Positions 25,624 through 39,540 of a DNA stretch of 64,000 bases are shown in pieces (position 1 is the stretch's first letter; the number at the start of each line of letters is the position of its first letter). Location: the NCBI RefSeq assembly GCF_051014445.1, contig NC_135141.1, positions 10,602,001-10,666,000 of the forward strand, read 5' to 3'. Below the pieces are notes generated by a model. It had not been told where the DNA came from. It was given only the letters and a program-made list of their open reading frames with translations, and ran no database searches. The position numbers and the translations under genes were made by a program. The DNA is from Colletes latitarsis. Lineage: Eukaryota > Arthropoda > Insecta > Hymenoptera > Colletidae.

Positions 25624-26681
25624 AGCCCAGGATCTGGCCAACGGGTATGCGAAAGATGCGATAGAATGAGCCAGATGAGGGCTAATCCCAGACATAACCC
25701 TGACCTAACAGGTGTTATCCTCTAAAATATAGATCGAAACCTGGTTTAATTGATAGTCTCAGTGTGGTACCACAATACTACGTGATCCAAACCAGAAAAC
25801 CCCAGGATCTTGCCGACAGGTATGCGAAAGATGCGATAGTATGATCCAGATGATGGCAAATCCAAGACATAACCCAGACCCAACCGGTGTTATCCTCTAA
25901 AATATAGATCGAATCCAGGTTTAATGGACTGTTTCAGTGTGGTACCACATTTCTACGTGATACAAACTAGAAATAACCCAGGATCTGGCTAACAAGTATG
26001 CTTAAAAAGCGAATGTATGAGCCAGATGAGGGCAAATCCCAGACATAACCCTGACCTAACAGGTGTTATCCTCTAAAATATAAATGGAAACCAGGTTTAA
26101 TTGATAGTCTCAGTGTGGCACCACAATACTACGTGATCCAAACCAGAAAACTCCAGGATCTTGCCGACAGGTATGCGAAAGATGCGATAGTATGATCCAG
26201 ATGACGGCAAATCCCAGACATAACCCGGACCCAACCGGTGTTATCCTCTAAAGTATAGATTGAAACCAGGTTTAATAGACTGTATCAGTGTGGTACCACA
26301 TTTCTACGTCATACAAACCGGAAATAACCCAGGATCTACTAACAAGTATGCGAAAAAAGCGAATGTATGAGCCAGATGAGGGCAGATCCCAGAAAAAACC
26401 CAGTCGTATACTGCGTTATCCTCTAGAATATATATCGAAACCAGGATTAATTTACAGTTTCAGTGTGGTACCACATTACTACGTGATCCAAACCAGAAAT
26501 AGCCCAGGATCTGGCCAACAGGTATGCGAAAAAAGCGAATGTATGAGCCAGATGAGGGCAAATCCCAGACATAACCCTGACCTAACCGGTGTTATCCTCT
26601 AAAATATAAATCGAAACCAGGTTCAATTGACTGTTTCAGTGTGGTACCACATTACTGCGTGATCCAAACCAGAAATAGCCC

Positions 26682-29600
26682 AGGATCTGGCCAACAGGTA
26701 TGCGAAAGATGCGAAAGTATGAGCCAGTTGAGGGCAAATCCCAGACATAAGCCAGACCTATCCGGTGCTATCCTCTAAAATATAAATCGAAACTAGGTTT
26801 AATTTTCTGTTTCAGTGTGGTACAACATATACTACGTGATCCAAACTAGAATAAGCCCAGGATCGGGCCAACAAGTATGCGAAAAAAGAGAATGTATGAG
26901 CCAGATGAGGGCAAATCCCAGACATAACCCTGACCTAACCGGTGTTATCCTCTAAAATATAGATCGAAACCAGGTTTAATTGATAGTCTCAGTGTGGTAC
27001 CACAATACTACGTGATCCAAACCAGAAAACCCCAGGATCTTGCCAACAGGTATGCGAAAGATGCGATAGTATGACCCAGATAATGGCAAATCCCAGACAT
27101 AACCCAGACCCAACCGGTGTTATCCTCTGAAATATAGATTGAATCCAGGTTTAATGGACTGTTTCAGTGTGGTACCACATTTCTACGTGACACAAACCGG
27201 AAATAACCCAGGATCTGGCTAACAAGTATGCGAAAAAAGCGAATGTATGAGCCAGATGAGGGCAAATGCCAGACATAACCCAGACCCAACCGGTGTCATC
27301 CTCTAAAATATACATCGAAACCAGGTATAATTGACTGTTTCAGTGTTATCCAAACCAGAAAATGCCCAGGATCAGGCCAACAGGTATGCGAAAGATGCGA
27401 TAGAATGAGCCAGATGAGGACTAATCCCAGATATAACCCAGACCTAACCGGTGTTATCCTCTAGAATATTGATCCAATCCAAGTTTAATTTACAATTTCA
27501 GTGTGGTACCACATTACTGCGTGATCCAAACCAGAAATGGCCCAGGATCTGGCCAACAAGTATGCGAAAGAAGCGAATGTATGAGCCAGATGAGGGCAAA
27601 TCCAAGACAAAACCCAGTCCTAACCTGTGTTATCCTCTAAAATATAGATCGAACCCAGGTTTAATTGACAGTTTCAGTGTGGTACCACATTACTACATGA
27701 TCCAAACCAGAAAAGCCCAGGATCTGGCCTACGGGTATGCGAAAGATGCGATAGAATGAGCCAGATGAGGGCTAATCCCAGACATAACCCAGACCTAACC
27801 GGTGTTATCCTCTAAAATATAGATCGAAACCAGGTTTAATTGATAGTCTCAGTGTGGTACCACAATACTACGTGATCCAAACCAGAAAACCCCAGGATCT
27901 TGCCGACAAGTATGCGAAAGATGCGATAGTATGATCCAGATGATTGCAAATCCCAGACATAACCCAGACCTAAGCGGTGTTATCCTCTAAAATATAGATC
28001 GAATCCAGGTTTAATGGACTGTTTCAGTGTGGTACCACATTTCTACGTGATACAAACCGGAAATAACCCAGGATCTGGCTAACAAGTATGCGAAAAAAGC
28101 GAATGTATGAGCCAGATGAGGGCAAATCCCAGACATAACCCTGACCTAACCGGTGTTATCCTCTAAAATATAAATCGAAACCAGGTTTAATTGACTGTTT
28201 CAGTGTGGTACCACATTACTACGTGAACCAAACCAGAAAAAACCCTGGATCTGGCCAACAGGTATGCGAAAAATGCGACAGTATGAGCCAGATGAGTGCA
28301 AATCCCAGACATAACCCAGACCTAACCGGTGCTATCCTCTAAAATATAGATCGAAACCAGGTTTAATTGACTGTTTCAGTGTGGTACCACATTACTGCCT
28401 GATCCAAACCAGAAATAGCCCAGGATCTGGCCAACGGGTATGCGAAAGATGCGATAGTATGAGTCAGATGAGGGCTAATCCCAGACATAACCCAGACCTA
28501 ACCGGTGTTATCCTCTAGATTATTGATCCAATCCAAGTTTAATTGACAATTTCAGTGTGGTACCACATTACTACGTGATCCAAACCAGAAAATCCCAGGA
28601 TCTGTCTAACAGGTATGCGAAATATGCGATAGTATGAGCCAGATGAGGGCAAATCCCAGACATAACCCTGACTTAACCGGTGTTATCTTCTAAAATATAA
28701 ATCGAAACCAGGTTTAATTGACTGTTTCAGTGTGGTACCACATTACTGCGTGATCCAAACCAGAAATAGCCCAGGATCTGGCCAACAAGTATGCGAAAGA
28801 AGCGAATGCATGAGCCAGATGAGGGCAAATCCAAGACAAAACCCAGTCCTCACCTGTGTTATCCTCTAAAATATAAATCGAAACCAGGTTCAATTGACTG
28901 TTTCAGTGTGGTACCACATTACTGCGTGATCCAAACCAGAAATAGCCCAGGATCTGGCCAACAGGTATGCGAAAGATGCGAAAGTATGAGCCAGATGAGG
29001 GCAAATCCCAGACATAACCCAGACCTAAGCGGTGTTATCCTCTAAAATATAGATCGAATCCAGGTTTAATGGACTGTTTCAGTGTGGTACCACATTTCTA
29101 CGTGATACAAACCGGAAATAACCCAGGATCTGGCTAACAAGTATGCTTAAAAAGCGAATGTATGAGCCAGATGAGGGCAAATCCCAGACATAACCTTGAC
29201 CTAACAGGTGTTATCCTCTAAAATATAAACCGAAACCAGGTTTAATTGACTGTTTCAGTGTGGTACCAGATTACTACGTGATCGAAACCAGAAAAAACCC
29301 TGGATCTGGCCAACAGGTACGCGAAAAATGCGACAGTATGAGCCAGATGAGGGCAAATCCCAGGCATAACCCAGACCTAACCGGTGTTATCATCTAAAAT
29401 ATAGATCGATACCAGGTTTAATTGATAGTCTCAGTGTGGTACCACAACACTACGTGATCCAAACCAGAAAACCCCAGGATCTTGCCGACAGGTATGCGAA
29501 AGATGCGATAGTATGATCCAGATGATGGCAAATCCCAGACATAACCCGGACCCAACCGGTGTTATCCTCTAAAATATAGATTGAAACCAGGTTTAATGGA

Positions 29601-31880
29601 CTGTATCAGTGTGGTACCACATTTCTACGTCATACAAACCGGAAATAACCCAGGATCTGGCTAACAAGTATGCGAAAAAAGCGAATGTATGAGCCAGATG
29701 AGGGCAAATCCCAGAAAAAACCCAGTCGTATACTGCGTTATCCTCTAGAATATAGATAGAAACCAGGTTTAATTTACAGTTTCAGTGTGGTACCACATTA
29801 CTACGTGATCCAAACCAGAAAACCCCAGGATCTGGCCAACAGGTATGCGAAAGATGCGAAAGTATGAGCCAGATGAGGGCAAATCCCAGACATAACCCAG
29901 ACCTAAGGGGTGTTATCCTCTAAAATATAGATCGAATCCAGGTTTAGTGGACTGTTTTAGTGTGGTACCACATTACTACATGATCCAAACCAGAAAAGCC
30001 CAGGATCTGGCCAACGGGTATGCGAAAGATGCGATAGAATGAGCCAGATGAGGGCTAATCCCAGACATAACCCAGACCTAACCGGTGTTATCCTCTAAAA
30101 TATAGATCGAAACCAGGTTTAATTGATAGTCTCAGTGTGGTACCACAATACTACGTGATCCAAACCAGAAAACCCCAGGATCTTGCCGACAGGTATGCGA
30201 AAGATGCGATAGTATGATCCAGATGATGGCAAATCCCAGACATAACCCAGACCTAAGCGGTGTTATCCTCTAAAATATAGATCGAATCCAGGTTTAATGG
30301 ACTGTTTCAGTGTGGTACCACATTTCTACGTGATACAAACCGGAAATAACCCAGGATCTGGCTAACAAGTATGCGAAAAAAGCGAATGTATGAGCCAGAT
30401 GAGGGCAAATCCCAGACATAACCCTGACCTAACCGGTGTTATCCTCTAAAATATAAATCGAAACCAGGTTTAATTGACTGTTTCAGTGTGGTACCACATT
30501 ACTACGTGATCCAAACCAGAAAAAACCCTGGATCTGGCCAACAGGTATGCGAAAAATGCGACAGCATGAGCCAGATGAGGGCAAATCCCAGACATAACCC
30601 AGACCTAACCGGTGCTATCCTCTAAAATATAGATCGAAACCAGGTTTAATTGACTGTTTCAGTGTGGTACCACATTACTGCCTGATCCAAACCAGAAATA
30701 GCCCAGGATCTGGCCAACGGGTATGCGAAAGATGCGATAGTATGAGTCAGATGAGGGCTAATCCCAGACATAACCCAGACCTAACCGGTGTTATCCTCTA
30801 GATTATTGATCCAATCCAAGTTTAATTGACAATTTCAGTGTGGTACCACATTACTACGTGATCCAAACCAGAAAAGCCCAGGATCTGGCCAACGGGTATG
30901 CGAAAGATGCGATAGAATGAGCCAGATGAGGGCTAATCCCAGACATAACCCTGACCTAACAGGTGTTATCCTCTAAAATATAGATCGAAACCTGGTTTAA
31001 TTGATAGTCTCAGTGTGGTACCACAATACTACGTGATCCAAACCAGAAAACCCCAGGATCTTGCCGACAGGTATGCGAAAGATGCGATAGTATGATCCAG
31101 ATGATGGCAAATCCAAGACATAACCCAGACCCAACCGGTGTTATCCTCTAAAATATAGATCGAATCCAGGTTTAATGGACTGTTTCAGTGTGGTACCACA
31201 TTTCTACGTGATACAAACTAGAAATAACCCAGGATCTGGCTAACAAGTATGCTTAAAAAGCGAATGTATGAGCCAGATGAGGGCAAATCCCAGACATAAC
31301 CCTGACCTAACAGGTGTTATCCTCTAAAATATAAATGGAAACCAGGTTTAATTGATAGTCTCAGTGTGGCACCACAATACTACGTGATCCAAACCAGAAA
31401 ACTCCAGGATCTTGCCGACAGGTATGCGAAAGATGCGATAGTATGATCCAGATGACGGCAAATCCCAGACATAACCCGGACCCAACCGGTGTTATCCTCT
31501 AAAATATAGATTGAAACCAGGTTTAATAGACTGTATCAGTGTGGTACCACATTTCTACGTCATACAAACCGGAAATAACCCAGGATCTACTAACAAGTAT
31601 GCGAAAAAAGCGAATGTATGAGCCAGATGAGGGCAGATCCCAGAAAAAACCCAGTCGTATACTGCGTTATCCTCTAGAATATAGATCGAAACCAGGATTA
31701 ATTTACAGTTTCAGTGTGGTACCACATTACTACGTGATCCAAACCAGAAATAGCCCAGGATCTGGCCAACAGGTATGCGAAAAAAGCGAATGTATGAGCC
31801 AGATGAGGGCAAATCCAAGACATAACCCTGACCTAACCGGTGTTATCCTCTAAAATATAAATCGAAACCAGGTTTAATTG
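26682..31880 (+). repeat. 5251-bp HOR, copy B
   Basis: Nearly identical repeat of copy A. Private changes include GATGATTGCAAATCCC (27,940s) for GATGATGGC, CTAAGGGGTG (29,905) for CTAAGCGGTG, and GGTACGCG (29,318) for GGTATGCG. It leaves register with copy A near 31,880, where TTTAATTGACTG faces TTCAATTGACTG in copy A. Confidence 0.9.
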
Positions 31881-32970
31881 ACTGTTTCAGTGTGGTACCA
31901 CATTACTACGTGATCCAAACCAGAAAATCCCAGGATCTGTCTAACAGGTATGCGAAATATGCGATAGTATGAGCCAGATGAGGGCAAATCCCAGACATAA
32001 CCCTGACCTAACCGGTGTTATCTTCTAAAATATAAATCGAAACCAGGTTTAATTGACTGTTTCAGTGTGGTACCACATTACTGCGTGATCCAAACCAGAA
32101 ATAGCCCAGGATCTGGCCAACAAGTATGCGAAAGAAGCGAATGCATGAGCCAGATGAGAGCAAATCCAAGACAAAACCCAGTCCTCACCTGTGTTATCCT
32201 CTAAAATATAAATCGAAACCAGGTTCAATTGACTGTTTCAGTGTGGTACCACATTACTGCGTGATCCAAACCAGAAATAGCCCAGGATCTGGCCAACAGG
32301 TATGCGAAAGATGCGAAAGTATGAGCCAGATGAGGGCAAATCCCAGACATAACCCAGACCTAAGCGGTGTTATCCTCTAAAATATAGATCGAATCCAGGT
32401 TTAATGGACTGTTTCAGTGTGGTACCACATTTCTACGTGATACAAACCAGAAATAACCCAGGATCTGGCTAACAAGTATGCTTGAAAAGCGAATGTATGA
32501 GCCAGATGAGGGCAAATCCCAGACATAACCCTGACCTAACAGGTGTTATCCTCTAAAATATAAATCGAAACCAGGTTTAATTGACTGTTTCAGTGTGGTA
32601 CCAGATTACTACGTGATCCAAACCAGAAAAAACCCTGGATCTGGCCAACAGGTATGCGAAAAATGCGAGAGTATGAGCCAGATGAGGGCAAATCCCAGAC
32701 ATAACCCAGACCTAACCGGTGTTATCGTCTAAAATATAGATCGAAACCAGGTTTAATTGATAGTCTCAGTGTGGTACCACAATACTACGTGATCCAAACC
32801 AGAAAACCCCAGGATCTTGCCGACAGGTATGCGAAAGATGCGATAGTATGATCCAGATGATGGCAAATCCCAGACATAACCCGGACCCAACCGGTGTTAT
32901 CCTCTAAAATATAGATTGAAACCAGGTTTAATGGACTGTATCAGTGTGGTACCACATTTCTACGTGACAC
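31881..32970 (+). repeat. Rearranged partial third copy of the 5251-bp HOR
   Basis: Instead of restarting at the unit's beginning, the text enters at the phase of 23,330/28,580 (ATCCCAGGATCTGTCTAACA) and follows it through the CGAATGCATGAGCC monomer (32,126 corresponds to 28,791, offset 3335) to about 32,970. It then switches to the monomer order of 21,930-22,250. The jump shows unequal exchange between out-of-phase copies. Confidence 0.82.
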
Positions 32971-33516
32971 AAACCGGAAATAACCCAGGATCTGACAAAC
33001 AAGTATGCGAAAAAAGCGAATGTATGAGCCAGATGAGGGCAAATGCCAGACATAACCCAGACCCAACCGGTGTTATCCTCTAAAATATACATCGAAACCA
33101 GGTATAATTGACTGTTTCAGTGTTATCCAAACCAGAAAATGCCCAGGATCTGGCCAACAGGTATGCGAAAGATGCGATAGAATGAGCCAGATGAGGGCTA
33201 ATCCCAGATATAACCCAGACCTAACCGGTGTTATCCTCTAGAATATTGATCCAATCCAAGTTTAATTTACAATTTCAGTGTGGTACCACATTACTACGTG
33301 ATCCAAACCAGAAAATCCCAGGATCTGTCCAACAGGTATGCAAAATATGCGATAGTATGGGCCAGATGAGTGCAAATCCCAGACATAACCCTGACCTAAC
33401 TGGTGTTATCCTCTAAAATATACATCGAAACCAGGTTTAATTGACTGTATCAGTGTGGAACGACATTACTGCGTGATCCAAACCAGAAGAAAACCCTGGA
33501 TCTGGCCAACAGGTAT
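32656..33516 (+). repeat. 861-bp tandem duplication, copy 1
   Basis: The unit holds five monomers, one of them short (CAGTGTTATCCAAACC). It repeats immediately at offset 861 bp, with paired landmarks at 33,228 and 34,089. The first bases overlap the end of the partial 5251-bp copy, because the unit was built from that material. Confidence 0.88.
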
Positions 33517-34377
33517 GCGAAAAATGCGTGAGTATGAGCCAGATGAGGGCAAATCCCAGACATAACCCAGACCTAACCGGTGTTATCGTCTAAAATATAG
33601 ATCGAAACCAGGTTTAATTGATAGTCTCAGTGTGGTACCACAATACTACGTGATCCAAACCAGAAAACCCCAGGATCTTGCCGACAGGTATGCGAAAGAT
33701 GCGATAGTATGATCCAGATGATGGCAAATCCCAGACATAACCCGGACCCAACCGGTGTTATCCTCTAAGATATAGATTGAAACCAGGTTTAATGGACTGT
33801 ATCAGTGTGGTACCACATTTCTACGTGACACAAACCGGAAATAACCCAGGATCTGACTAACAAGTATGCGAAAAAAGCGAATGTATGAGCCAGATGAGGG
33901 CAAATGCCAGACATAACCCAGACCCAACCGGTGTTATCCTCTAAAATATACATCGAAACCAGGTATAATTGACTGTTTCAGTGTTATCCAAACCAGAAAA
34001 TGCCCAGGATCTGGCCAACAGGTATGCGAAAGATGCGATAGAATGAGCCAGATGAGGGCTAATCCCAGATATAACCCAGACCTAACCGGTGTTATCCTCT
34101 AGAATATTGATCCAATCCAAGTTTAATTTACAATTTCAGTGTGGTACCACATTACTACGTGATCCAAACCAGAAAATCCCAGGATCTGTCCAACAGTTAT
34201 GCAAAATATGCGATAGTATGGGCCAGATGAGTGCAAATCCCAGACATAACCCTGACCTAACTGGTGTTATCCTCTAAAATATACATCGAAACCAGGTTTA
34301 ATTGACTGTATCAGTGTGGAACGACATTACTGCGTGATCCAAACCAGAAGAAAACCCTGGATCTGGCCAACAGGTAT
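33517..34377 (+). repeat. 861-bp tandem duplication, copy 2
   Basis: Nearly identical to copy 1; one visible change is CAACAGTTATGC for CAACAGGTATGC near 34,195. It ends near 34,377, where AAAAATGCGTGAG in copy 1 faces AAAGATGCGAATG. Confidence 0.88.
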
Positions 34378-37300
34378 GCGAAAGATGCGAATGTATGAGC
34401 CAGATGAGGGTAAATCCAAGACAAAACCCAGGCCTAACCTGTGTTATCCTCTAAAATATAGATCGAAACCAGGTTTAATTGACAGTTTCAGTGTGGTACC
34501 ACATTACTACATGATCCAAACCAGAAAACCCCAGGATCTGGCCAACGGGTATGCGAAAGATGCGTCAGTATGAGCCAGATGAGGGCAAATCCCAGACATA
34601 ACCCAGACCTAACCGGTGCTATCCTCTAAAATATAAATCGAAACCAGGTTTAATTTTCTGTTTCAGTGTGGTACAACATTTACTACGTGATCCAAACTAG
34701 AAAAAGCCCAGGATCGGGCCAACAAGTATGCGAAAAATGCGAAATTGTGAGCCAGATGAGGGCAAATCCCAGACATAACCAAGACCTAACCGGTGTTATC
34801 CTCTAGAATATAGATCGAAACCAGGTTTAATTGACTGTTTCAGTGTGGTACAACATTACTGCGTCAACCAAACCAGAAGAAAGCCCAGGATCTGGCCAAC
34901 AAGTATGCGATTAATGCGAAAGTATGATCCAGATGATTGCAAATACCAGACTTAACACAAACCTAACCGTTGTTATCCTCTAAAATATTGTTCGAATCCA
35001 GGTTGAATTGACTGTTTCAGTGTGGTACCACATCACTGGATCCAAACCAGTAAAACCCTAGGATCTGGCCAACAGGTATGCGAAAGATGCGGAAGTATGA
35101 GCCAGTTGAGGGCAAATCCCAGACATAACCGAGACCTAACCGGTGTTATCCTCTAAAATATAGATCGAATCCAGGTTTAATGGACTGTTTCATTGTGGTA
35201 CCACATTACTACGTGATCCAAACCAGTAAAACCCTAGGATCTGGCCAACAGGTATGCGAAAGATGCGAAAGTATGAGCCAGTCGAGGGCAAATCCCAGAC
35301 ATAACCCAGACCTAACCGGTGTTATCCTCTAAAATATAGATCGAATCCAGGTTTAATGGACTGTTTCAGTGTGGTACCACATTACTACGTGATCCAAACC
35401 AGAAAAAACCCTGGATCTGGCCAACAGGTATGCGAAAAATGCGACAGTATGAGTCAGATGAGGGCAAATCCCAGACATAACCCAGACCTAACCGGTGTTA
35501 TCCTCAAAAATATTGATCCAATTCAAGTTTAATTGACAGTTTTAGTGTGGTACCACATTACTACGTGATCCAAACTAGAAAACCCCAGGATCTGGCCAAC
35601 AGGTATGCGAAAGATGCGATAGAATGAGCCAGATGTGGGCAAATCCCAGACATAACCCTGACCATACCGGTGTTATCCTTTAAAATATAGATCGAGGCCA
35701 GGTTTAATTGACTGTTTCAGTGTGGTACGACATTACTACGCGATCCAAACCAGAAGAAAACCCAGGATCTGGCCAACAATTATGCGATTAATGCGAAAGT
35801 GTGAGCCAGATGATTGCAAATACCAGACCTAACACAAACCTAACCGGTGTTATCCTCTAAGATATACATCCAAACCAGGTTTAATTGACTGTTTCAGTGT
35901 GGTATCACATTACTACGTGATCCAAACCAGAAAACCCCAGGATCTGGCCAACAGGTATGCGAAAGATACGACAGTATCAGCCAGATGATGGCAAATCCCA
36001 GACGTAACCCTGACCGAACCGGTGTTATCCTCCAAAATATAAAACGACCCCAGGTTTAATTGACTGTTTCAGTGTGGTACGACATTACTACGTGATCCAA
36101 ACCGAAGGAAAACCCAGGATCTTGCGAACAAGTTTGCGATAAATGCGAAAGTATGAGCCAGATGAGGGCAAATCCCAGACATAAGCCAGACCTAACCGGT
36201 GTTATCCTCTAGAATATAGATCGAAACCTGGTTCAATTGACTGTTTCAGTGTGGTACCACATTTCTACGTGACACAAACCGGAAATAACCCAGGATCTGA
36301 CTAACAAGTATGCAAAATATGCGATAGTATGGGCCAGATGAGTGCAAATCCCAGACATAACCCTGACCTAACTGGTGTTATCCTCTAGAATATACATCGA
36401 AACCAGGTTTAATTGACTGTTTCAGGGTTATCCAAACCAGAAATAGCCCAGGATCTGGCCAACAGGTATGTGAAAGATGCGGTAGTATGAGCCAGATGAT
36501 GGCAAATCCCAGACATAACCCTGACCATACCGGTGTTATCCTTTAAAATATTGATCGAATCCAGGTTTAATGGACTGTTTCAGTGTGGTACCACATTACT
36601 ACGAGATCCAAACCAGAAAACCTCAGGATATAGCCAACAGGTATGCGAAAGATGTGATAGTATGATCCAGATGATGGCAAATCTCAGACATAACCCAGAC
36701 CCAACCGGTGTTATCCTCTAGAATATACATCGAAACCAAGTTTAATTGACTGTTTCAGGGTTATCCAAACCAGAAATAGCCCAGGATCTGGCCAACAGGT
36801 ATGTGAAAGATGCGGTAGTATGAGCCAGATGATGGCAAATCCCAGACATAACCCTGACCATACCGGTGTTATCCTTTAAAATATTGATCGAGGCAAGGTT
36901 TAATTTACTGTTTCATTGTGGTACCACATTACTACGTGATCCAAACCAGTAAAACCCTAGGATCTGGCCAACAGGTATGCGAAAGATGCGATAGTATGAG
37001 CCAGTCGAGGGCAAATCCCAGACATAACCCAGACCTAACCGGTGTTATCCTCTAAAATATAGATCGAATCCAGGTTTAATGGTCTGTTTCAGTGTGGTAC
37101 CACATTACTACGTGATCCAAACCAGAAAAAACCCTGGATCTGGCCAACAGGTATGCGAAAAATGCGACAGTATGAGTCAGATGAGGGCAAATCCCAGACA
37201 TAACCCAGACCTAACCGGTGATATCCTCAAAAATATTGATCCAATTCAAGTTTAATTGACAGTTTTAGTGTGGTACCACATTACTACGTGATCCAAACCA

Positions 37301-39540
37301 GAAAACCCCAGGATCTGGCCAACAGGTATGCGAAACATGCGATAGAATGAGCCAGATGAGGGCAAATCCCAGACATAACCCTGACCATACCGCTGTTATC
37401 CTTTAAAATATAGATCGAGGCCAGGTTTAATTGACTGTATCAGTGTGGAACGACATTACTGCGTGATCCAAACCAGAAGAAAACCCTGGATCTGGCCAAC
37501 AGGTATGCGAAAGAAGCGAATGTATGAGCCAGATGAGGGCAAATCCAAGACAAAACCCAGTCCTAACCTGTGTTATCCTCTAAAATATAGATCGAAACCA
37601 GGTTTAATTGACAGTTTCAGTGTAGTACCACATTACTACATGATCCAAACCAGAAAACCCCAGGATCTGGCCAACGGGTATGCGAAAGATGCGACAGTAT
37701 GAGCCAGATGAGGGCAAATCCCAGACATAACCCAGACCTAACCGGTGCTATCCTCTAAAATATAAATCGAAACCAGGTTTAATTTTCTGTTTCAGTGTGG
37801 TACAACATTTACTACGTGATCCAAACTAGAAAAAGCCTAGGATCGGGCCAACAAGTATGCGAAAAATGCGAAATTGTGAGCCAGATAAGGGCAAATCCCA
37901 GACATAACCAAGACCTAACCGGCGTTATCCTCTAGAATATAGATCGAAACCAGGTTTAATTGACTGTTTCAGTGTGGTACGACATTACTGCGTCATCCAA
38001 ACCAGAAGAAAACCCAGGATCTGGCCAACAAGTATGCGATTAATGCGAAAGTATGATCCAGATGATTGCAAATACCAGACTTAACACAAACCTAACCGTT
38101 GTTATCCTCTAAAATATTGTTCGAATCCAGGTTGAATTGACTGTTTCAGTGTTGTACCACATCGCAACGTGATCCAAACCAGTAAAACCCTAGGATCTGG
38201 CCAACAGGTATGCGAAAGATGCGAAAGTATGAGCCAGTTGAGGGCAAATCCCAGACATAACCCAGACCTAACCGGTGTTATCCTCTAAAATATAGATCGA
38301 ATCCAGGTTTAACGGACTGTTTCAGTGTGGTACCACATTACTACGTGATCCAAACCAGAAAAAGCCCTGTATCAGGCCAACAGGTATGCGAAAAAAGCGA
38401 ATGTATGAGCCAGATGAGGGCAAATCCCAGACATAACCCTGACCTAACCGGTGTGATCCTCTAAAATATAAATCGAAACCAGGTTTAATTGACTGTTTCA
38501 GTGTAGTACCACATTACTACGTGATCCAAACCAGAAAAAACCTTGGATCAGGCCAACAGGTATGCGAAAAATGCGAAAGTATGAGCCAGTCGAGGGCAAA
38601 TCCCAGACATAACCCAGACCTAACCGGTGTTATCCTCTAAAATATAGATCGAATCCAGGTTTAATGGACTGTTTCAGTGTGGTACCACATTACTACGTGA
38701 TCCAAACCAGAAAAAACCCTGGATCTGGCCAACAGGTATGCGAAAAATGCGACAGTATGAATCAGATGAGGGCAAATCCCAGACATAACCCAGACCTAAC
38801 CGGTGTTATCCTCAAAAATATTGATCCAATTCAAGTTTAATTGACAGTTTTAGTGTGGTACCACATTACTACGTGATCCAAACCAGAAAACCCCAGAATC
38901 TGGCCAACAGGTATGCGAAAGATGCGATAGAATGAGCCAGATGAGGGCAAATCCCAGACATAATCCTGACCATACCGGTGTTATCCTTTAAAATATAGAT
39001 CGAGGCCAGGCTTAATTGACTGTTTCAGTGTGGTACGACATTACTACGCGATCCAAACCAGAAGAAAACCCAGGATCTGGCCAACAATTATGCGATTAAT
39101 GCGAAAGTATGAGCCAGATGATTGCAAATACCAGACCTAACACAAACCTAACCGGTGTTATCCTCTAAGATATACATCCAAACCAGGATTAATTGACTGT
39201 TTCAGTGTGGTATCACATTACTACGTGATCCAAACAAGAAAACCCCAGCATCTGGCCAACAGGTATGCGAAAGATACGACAGTATCAGCCAGATGATGGC
39301 AAATCCCAGACGTAACCCTGACCGAACCGGTGTTATCCTTCAAAATATAAATCGAAACCAGGTTTAATTGACTGTTTCAGTGTGGTACGACATTACTACG
39401 TGATCCAAACCGAAGGAAAACCCAGGACCTTGCGAACAAGTTTGCGATAAATGCGAAAGTATGAGCCAGGTGGGGGCAAATCCCAGACATAAGCCAGACC
39501 TAACCGGTGTTATCCTCTAGAATATAGATCGAAACCTGGT
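34378..39540 (+). repeat. Mosaic of overlapping duplications
   Basis: Several segments recur at different offsets: 34,290-35,190 with 37,420-38,320 (3129 bp); 35,200-36,230 with 38,510-39,540 (3308 bp); and a ~500-bp segment near 35,180-35,700 with 36,900-37,440 (1723 bp). The marker CAGTCGAGGGCAAATCC occurs at about 35,279, 37,002 and 38,587. A short monomer with CAGGGTTATCC appears near 36,425 and 36,758. No gene is visible. Confidence 0.8.

Larger units (their letters stand above)
21431..26681 (+). repeat. 5251-bp HOR, copy A (~30 monomers)
   Basis: Text from AGGATCTGGCCAACAGG at 21,431 is repeated at 26,682 and stays in register for the whole unit: matching frames start at 22,200/27,451, 23,540/28,791 and 26,288/31,539, all exactly 5251 bp apart. 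Differences are rare, e.g. GTGTTATCC/GTGTCATCC near 22,040/27,291 and GATCTGGCCAAC/GATCTGGCCTAC near 22,472/27,723. The unit contains an internal ~910-bp repeat (22,430-23,340 with 24,713-25,623). Confidence 0.92.
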
